Part shown: positions 59,247 to 64,000 of the stretch, piece after piece
How positions within the stretch are numbered: position 1 is the first letter of the stretch
Layout: each line of letters opens with the position of its first letter
Origin: Naganishia liquefaciens
Lineage: Eukaryota; Basidiomycota; Tremellomycetes; Filobasidiales; Filobasidiaceae
Direction of reading: 5' to 3'
DNA: 64,000 bases
Assembly (NCBI GenBank): GCA_013423385.1
Contig: BLZA01000021.1
Location: 1,116,001 to 1,180,000, forward strand
Translations under genes and position numbers: made by a program
The notes under the pieces: generated by a model
Databases searched by the model: none
Seen by the model: the letters and a program-made list of their open reading frames with translations, nothing else
Told to the model about the DNA's origin: nothing

Positions 59247-60191
59247 CTATACAGCGCAAGGCCGATACGGCACGCCCATGGCCGCAGGCGACAATGTACT
59301 GTCGGAAACACATGCCTCCTTGTCGCTTTGCTCTAAAAGCTCTTGATATCCCGGGACACCTTGACACAAGAGGACAGTCGCGTCTGGTTGATCCAGCAGC
59401 GAGAATTTGGGTATCACCGAGAATACCTGAGCGAGGGAGTGAGCGTTTCCGAGACTTGTCCTTTGCAAAGTCGACTCACACCCGTCGTTTCAAGAACGAT
59501 GCAGTCCACCTGATCAAAGCTGACCAATCCGTGCGACCGTAACGATGCCAACAGACTTGCCCGCTCGACTCTGAATAGGATGTCAGGAAAAAGAACATTC
59601 GAGAAAGACGCGCAACATACCTATTCGAATGGCAAGTCTTTTCCAGCACCTGGCCTCGGAACACACAGAGCAATGGCTGGCCCCGGATCAATGTCTCGAG
59701 TTTCTTGCTGCGCACCATGCCAAATGTCAAGACAAAGTCGACGACGAGGAACAGCAGCAGCGAAAGCAGACCGCGGACCAGGTCGATGTTGGTGTTGGTC
59801 GTGATTCGTGACAGTGTGGAGCCGATGGCTACGCTGCTGATCCATGTCACTGCAATGCATTAGCCATGGGCGATCGGGGATCGGTGCAAGACTTACCGAT
59901 ATCATTCGGGGCAAGGCTTCGGTTGCTGGCTATCCGCAGGTAGACGTATAGAAACGCAAAGGCGATCGCTCCGGCAGTGATGGGATGAAGGACGGACTCT
60001 TGGATGTAAAAGTCTGATTTCTGGATGACTGGAGCGCCCTGTGAGATGTCGATCAGACACGTCCGTGCGTCAATGATCCGATACCCACCATCTTGAAGCT
60101 GTCTTGTCGTCTGGAGTACAACAGCTAGGACACGCCTGATGCCGGTAGATATGCTTGGAGCCTTTAAATGTCGTCGACAGGACGGGTCCAT
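59247..60191 (-). CDS. DUF421 (YetF-like) membrane protein
   Basis: Membrane protein with a cytoplasmic DUF421 domain; function unknown. The membrane part reads HPITAGAIAFAFLYVYLRIA, then SNRSLAPNDIVTWISSVAIG and a helix (RGLLSLLLFLVVDFVLTFGM). The domain follows: RSKKLETLIRGQPLLCVFRG, QVLEKTCHSNRVERASLLAS, LRSHGLVSFDQVDCIVLETT, and VFSVIPKFSLLD, which matches the bacterial YetF/YdfR pattern (R.L..LI.G.P..L...G.....). Three introns join these in frame. The N-terminus is uncertain: an open frame reaches an ATG at 60191, but an intron ending at CACAG before GAPVIQKSDFYIQES with a start at 60091 or 60285 is possible. Bacterial DUF421 proteins have three helices; here two are clear. Confidence 0.78.
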
Positions 60192-61613
60192 CGAGGAGGC
60201 AGCTGAAAAGGCTTTTCATCGTCGCTCTCGTATTCCTGGCATCGTACCGAGCGCAGGCCGAGTCGCGTGCTGCATGCCAAAACACAGGACGTTACGTAGG
60301 CCGACCAACGGCCATATTCTCGTGGCCCGAGACTGACTGCGGGTCGAGGAGAAAAAAACCGAGACGACGGGGCCCACCGCTCGCGTCGCGGGCTGGAGCG
60401 ATGTGTCGCGCGACCAGATTCTTGGCGGGAGAGCTGGCGGGAGTTATTTCTTCTCATTCGAGATTCCGCTGTTGCCGTAAGAATACCCATGAATCGGTAC
60501 TAGCTTGGCCCATTGGCTTCCGCCATCCTATATTATCCATGACGTCGCGGACCATCAACCGGTTTAGCGACCTGCTTTTTGGTTTTCGCGACGTCCTACT
60601 CTATTTTGGAATCGCCGAGCAGCTCAGCAAGCTATCTACCGGTATCGAATTTGACTTCTCTGGCAAATGCCATCGACACTAGGGAGGCCGCTAGATAGAC
60701 ATCGGCTCACTCATCTGGATCTGGCCTGCTTCGTAGCTTCCAAAGCAAACGTGTACGGGAACGATGTCATTGAAGCATTTCATCGATGAATAGCTTGTTC
60801 ATTTGCGAGAGCGATCAGGAAATCTCGTGATATTATTGCAGTAGTATACAATCGTATCAATCAGCGCGCTACGTCACGACGGTATCTGACTCGACGCCAC
60901 GTAGCAGAGGTCAATCAACCAGTGAGTTCCTCGCCGAGAACCGAGACACAGCATCCACTCACCTGATCCACGTTCCTACCAATTGTTTACAATGGTTGCT
61001 GCAGCTCTTCATCCATTTGAGCGCCTGCGAGGACCATGTAGGTGGGAACGAAGCCAGGGGGAAACGGGTCAGCAAGCAGTTGGACGGGAGGGATCACAGG
61101 GCCAAGCAATCGGACAGAACGCATGACGGGGGACAATCTGCTCGACGTGACGGATTGCTAGGACATCACGGGGAGCCGTTGATGTGGAACGAGGAAGGGG
61201 ATCGTAATCATAGTCAGGTTCAATGGGATCCATTGGCGAGCACTGGGTAGGTACCGGTCAATGCTTGGCTCGCTCGACACATGATCGGATCCTGCAGTGT
61301 CGTTCGGGCATGTCGAAGGGTGTGTGCGATGTCTTTGTCGCGTGTGTTGTTTCGCGAAGTCAGTCCGACGGGTACGGCGACGTCACGACTACTCCTGTCT
61401 CATACTTGCGAAACATAAGTTGTTGTGACTCGGCCGCCGAACAAGTAAAGCGCTAGCGTAGTCAGCCGGGCACCCGGGTGAGACTCCTTTCCCTCACAGC
61501 TATCCTTATCCCATCAGTCATGCTGCGAGGGGGAAAGGAATCTCAGCTTCAAGAAAAAAGGTACGATACCCACATTCTCCGGGGCTGGAAGCGCCCGGGG
61601 GTTATGTGGCCAG
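60192..61613. other. Intergenic, 1.4 kb
   Basis: Promoter of the DUF421 gene and flank. No supportable gene is seen. Confidence 0.4.
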
Positions 61614-61651
61614 CCTCAGAGACCACGAGCCTTCGGTTTACGGCTCTGAGG
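61614..61651 (+). repeat. Hairpin upstream of the tandem hairpins
   Basis: CCTCA (61614-61618) pairs with TGAGG (61647-61651) and GAGCC with GGCTC inside it, with an 8-base left bulge and a loop of about ten bases. It lies 25 bases before the two long hairpins and may be part of the same structured unit. Confidence 0.4.
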
Positions 61652-61675
61652 CGCCCTCCTCAGAAGAGGACGAGG

Positions 61676-61742
61676 GGCAAACTGGGCGTCACTGATGGGC
61701 TCGAGTGCCAAGTCCTCGCCCGTCCAAGACGCCCGGTTTGCC
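61676..61742 (+). repeat. Long hairpin, copy 1 of 2
   Basis: The outer arms GGCAAACTGGGCGTC and GACGCCCGGTTTGCC pair over 15 positions with one T-G wobble. Inside, GATGGGC pairs with GCCCGTC with one T-G wobble, leaving a 17-base loop. Both wobbles are allowed only in RNA from the plus strand. Confidence 0.65.
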
Positions 61743-61769
61743 AATAGGTTGGGAGGGGAGCGGTGACAT

Positions 61770-61833
61770 GCAAGTCGGGCGTCACTGACGGGCTTGAGTG
61801 CCTGTCCTCGCCCGTCCAAGACGCCCGACTTGC
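61770..61833 (+). repeat. Long hairpin, copy 2 of 2
   Basis: The outer arms GCAAGTCGGGCGTC and GACGCCCGACTTGC pair perfectly over 14 bases; inside, GACGGGC pairs with GCCCGTC. The unit is a diverged tandem copy of 61676-61742. At two stem positions the copies differ on both sides so that pairing is kept (A-T to G-C and C-G to T-A). Confidence 0.65.
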
Positions 61834-62231
61834 CGATATTAAAGGAGGGTGTATTCGCAAAAGGAGCGGCATTCAGTTTTTCCGCTCGAACATAGGCGTG
61901 AAATTGCCTACATCGCCGAACGCCTTGTATCAAGTGGGTTGCTCCACCTCCTCGACCGTGACCGACGTCTTTCAGCCTCATGGACCTTTGCCTGGCTCGC
62001 TGAGCAGCTTGGCAAGTCCGGGAAACCGTCTGGGTGTCCGAAATCCATATCGGTGCCCCCACGCGACTGGCCGGAGCTCGCCGTCGCCAATCAAGCGGGG
62101 CAATCATATTATCCGCATCACCATGGAAAGCGGTGCAGACGTACTCGACATACTAATATCACACGACTCCATCAATTGCCTTTTCTTTTCTGGCGATTCG
62201 TCAAACCGCACATATATCGATTTGAACTACG

Positions 62232-63131
62232 ATGGGATTCCTCAACAGCCTCGCAGGCAACCTCTCTGGCGCGCCGCCTCCCCTTCAAGGCGTCGGCGGA
62301 CCCATTGGAGGTGAGTCGACAGCTCTTTCGTCAGACTTAAAGCTTACTCTCCGCTTTCCAGTGATCCCATACTACACCCAGCACCCGACACAGATCGCTC
62401 TTCGCGTACGGGAACACAAGATGTCATTCAGCGGGGATGATTTTACGATCAAGGATGCTGTTAGCGGTGCGGTGATGTTCCAGGTTGACGGGAAGGCGTT
62501 GGCCATTAGGGGCGACAAGAGTGAGTGATGCGATGACGTCGGGAGGGGATGACTATCTTGTGCGGAGCGTTTTGAAGGATTCGCACGAGCCATCATCGGC
62601 CCCGCCTCGCGCTGACCACCTTTACAGCCATCCTAGATGCCCGCGGACAACCCCTTTTCAAGATCAAGAAGAAGATCCTCGCCATCCACTCCACCTACAT
62701 AGGCACCGCGCCCAACTCGGACGAACCCATCTTTACCGTCAAATCAAGCTTCAGCTTTGGCACCAAGCTCACCGCGACTTTCCGCAACGTCGCAGGAGAC
62801 GGACGAGAAACGGAGCTCGTCTTGCGCGGGAATATCTTGGATAGGAGTGCCGAGATCACAACGGCTCAGGGTCAGCCAGTTGCGCGCATTTCTAGGCAAT
62901 TTGCCAATGCCGGGCAGATCTTGTGTAAGGTGATTGTGTCTCTCGTCCAAGCATTCGCTAATCGTCTACACAGTTGACAAGCAGTCATACGTGGTGACCG
63001 TCGCGCCGGGAGTAGATGCCGCTTTGCTGATGGCTATCTGCATCTGCCTCGTAAGTCCCGTTCTGTATCTCCAAGGATAAGACTGACACTCTCTGGTGCA
63101 ACAGGATGAAAAGGCGAATGACAACAACTAG
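62232..63131 (+). CDS. LURP-one-related / tubby-like (LOR) protein
   Basis: Small single-domain protein with the tubby-like beta-barrel fold of the LURP-one family (DUF567), thought to bind membranes or lipids; function in fungi is unclear. Five exons: 62232-62310, 62362-62520, 62628 onward, and two short last exons. The protein reads MGFLNSLAGNLSGAPPPLQG, then VIPYYTQHPTQIALRVREHK, FSGDDFTIKDAVSGAVMFQV, KALAIRGDK, ILDARGQPLFKIKKKILAIH, GTAPNSDEPIFTVKSSFSFG and ISRQFANAGQILFDKQSYVV. VAPGVDAALLMAICICLDE closes it with the hydrophobic last helix usual in the family. The start has a clean upstream leader. Confidence 0.87.
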
Positions 63132-63407
63132 GCCTCAAGTTCTGAACGTCAGGCAATCATGTTGTACTTGCCAGAGTGTGGATCGTTGTAAACAAGCCCG
63201 ACGACTATCGTCATGAAAATTGAATCGTTGTATCATGATGTAGCACATAATGAGGAATAGGGCTGTAGAAAGGCACAACATTCGCGGAGTTCGGTCATCC
63301 GGCGCATGTACAAGACATAAGTGATCATACAAGGAGGGTGTTACACAGAAAACAACAGTGTCCATCTCATATTCACCGCCACTAACGTACATACATGTTC
63401 AAGCGAT
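63132..63407. other. Convergent intergenic gap
   Basis: The 276 bases between the LOR gene and the right-edge minus gene hold both 3' ends. Nothing else is seen. Confidence 0.35.
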
Positions 63408-64000
63408 TCATCGTCTTTGCACTGCTTGCAATGCATCGTGGACGATCCGGTCATCGGTATGCAGGACCAAGACTTGCAAGACGTCGTCAATCTGCCGGTC
63501 CCCATATTCAGGTTTTCGGATCTTGCCTTGCTGGATCCATACCGATATTGCCGCAGCAAGCCATCCGAGCTGCAAGCTGAGGTGCATTGGAGGCACGCAC
63601 AACTCTTGCCAGCTCTCTATGAGCACGCACGGCTGCAACTCAATATCGACTTTGCCAAGGCCATAGATGGTGACGTGGCGATGTGGCGGTATATAACTGA
63701 TTGTCTGGATATGAACGAAAGCTGAGAGTGGAAGATGTATCACTTACCACGCATCTCCAACATACGCTATCTCTACCGCCGGAATAGCGTTCTGATGACC
63801 AATGACCACGATGCATAGACCAAGTCGGACGATGACGTAGCATCCTACCGCATGGATGCGCATCTTCCTGATGGGGCTGGTACCGGTCACATGCTCGAAT
63901 GACGCTGTCAGGGTAGACAGGGCCCTCGAAAGCACGTCCTGTGGAGGCTCGGCCGGACGCATGACCCACATGCCGAGCAGACTAGCGATCGTTCACCATA
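63408..64000 (-). CDS. Unrecognised gene, possibly running past the right edge
   Basis: Two exons join on the minus strand through a GTAAGT donor and an ATCAG acceptor near 63700-63750. The first reads MWVMRPAEPPQDVLSRALST, then MRIHAVGCYVIVRLGLCIVV, a hydrophobic stretch. The second has HVTIYGLGKVDIELQP, LIESWQEL, LSLQLGWLAAAISVWIQQG and QIDDVLQVLVLHTDDRIVHD before a stop. A likely acceptor (CTAG) lies just upstream of the first exon, so the gene may start beyond 64000. I do not recognise the family and cannot exclude a different exon structure. Confidence 0.4.

Noticed and set aside
60996-61250. A small plus-strand gene of 84 codons
   Set aside because: The composition looks random, with no splice-linked exons and no family motif.
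61616-62107. A 163-codon minus-strand frame
   Set aside because: Much of it is the two hairpin copies read as protein, and it has no other support.

Overview
The window looks like a chromosome segment of a basidiomycete fungus, most likely a Tremellomycete-type yeast. I infer this from dense intron-rich genes with introns of about 45-110 bases, GC-leaning codon use with frequent CGA arginine codons, a Spc7-type KNL1 and a GATA-type iron promoter. No LTR element, rDNA, CRISPR array or convincing tRNA was seen. Gene models were spliced by eye from GT-AG (once GC-AG) signals, so interior exon ends are my reading.

Left part (1-23 kb): a FucP-type sugar transporter; an RSC1/2-like chromatin remodeller subunit with two bromodomains and a BAH domain; an intronless unknown protein; a 58-residue hydrophilic stress-type protein; then two secreted double-psi beta-barrel (expansin/RlpA-like) paralogues in convergent orientation around an unknown coiled-coil protein. 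Next comes an unknown protein with two Crinkler-like beta-grasp segments. About 2.1 kb before and 3.1 kb after that gene hold no clear gene.

Middle (26-41 kb) is conserved housekeeping: a Nudix hydrolase of the CoA-diphosphatase group with a long extension and a C-terminal membrane helix, ribosomal protein uS3 (RPS3), ornithine carbamoyltransferase, the kinetochore scaffold Spc7/KNL1, the splicing factor Cwf18/CCDC12 and, divergent from it over 190 bases, the F1-ATPase assembly factor ATP12.

Right part (41-64 kb): a very large lineage-specific membrane protein, a siderophore-iron transporter with iron-GATA sites upstream, a large low-complexity protein, a HAL4/HAL5-type kinase, a DUF421 (YetF-like) membrane protein, a cluster of RNA-like hairpins, a LURP-one/tubby-like protein and an unknown gene at the right edge.

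The genes do not form one pathway. The best candidates for something undescribed are the tandem hairpins at 61.6-61.8 kb, whose two copies differ by compensating base-pair changes, the tandem Crinkler-like domain protein, and the palindrome at 7.5 kb.
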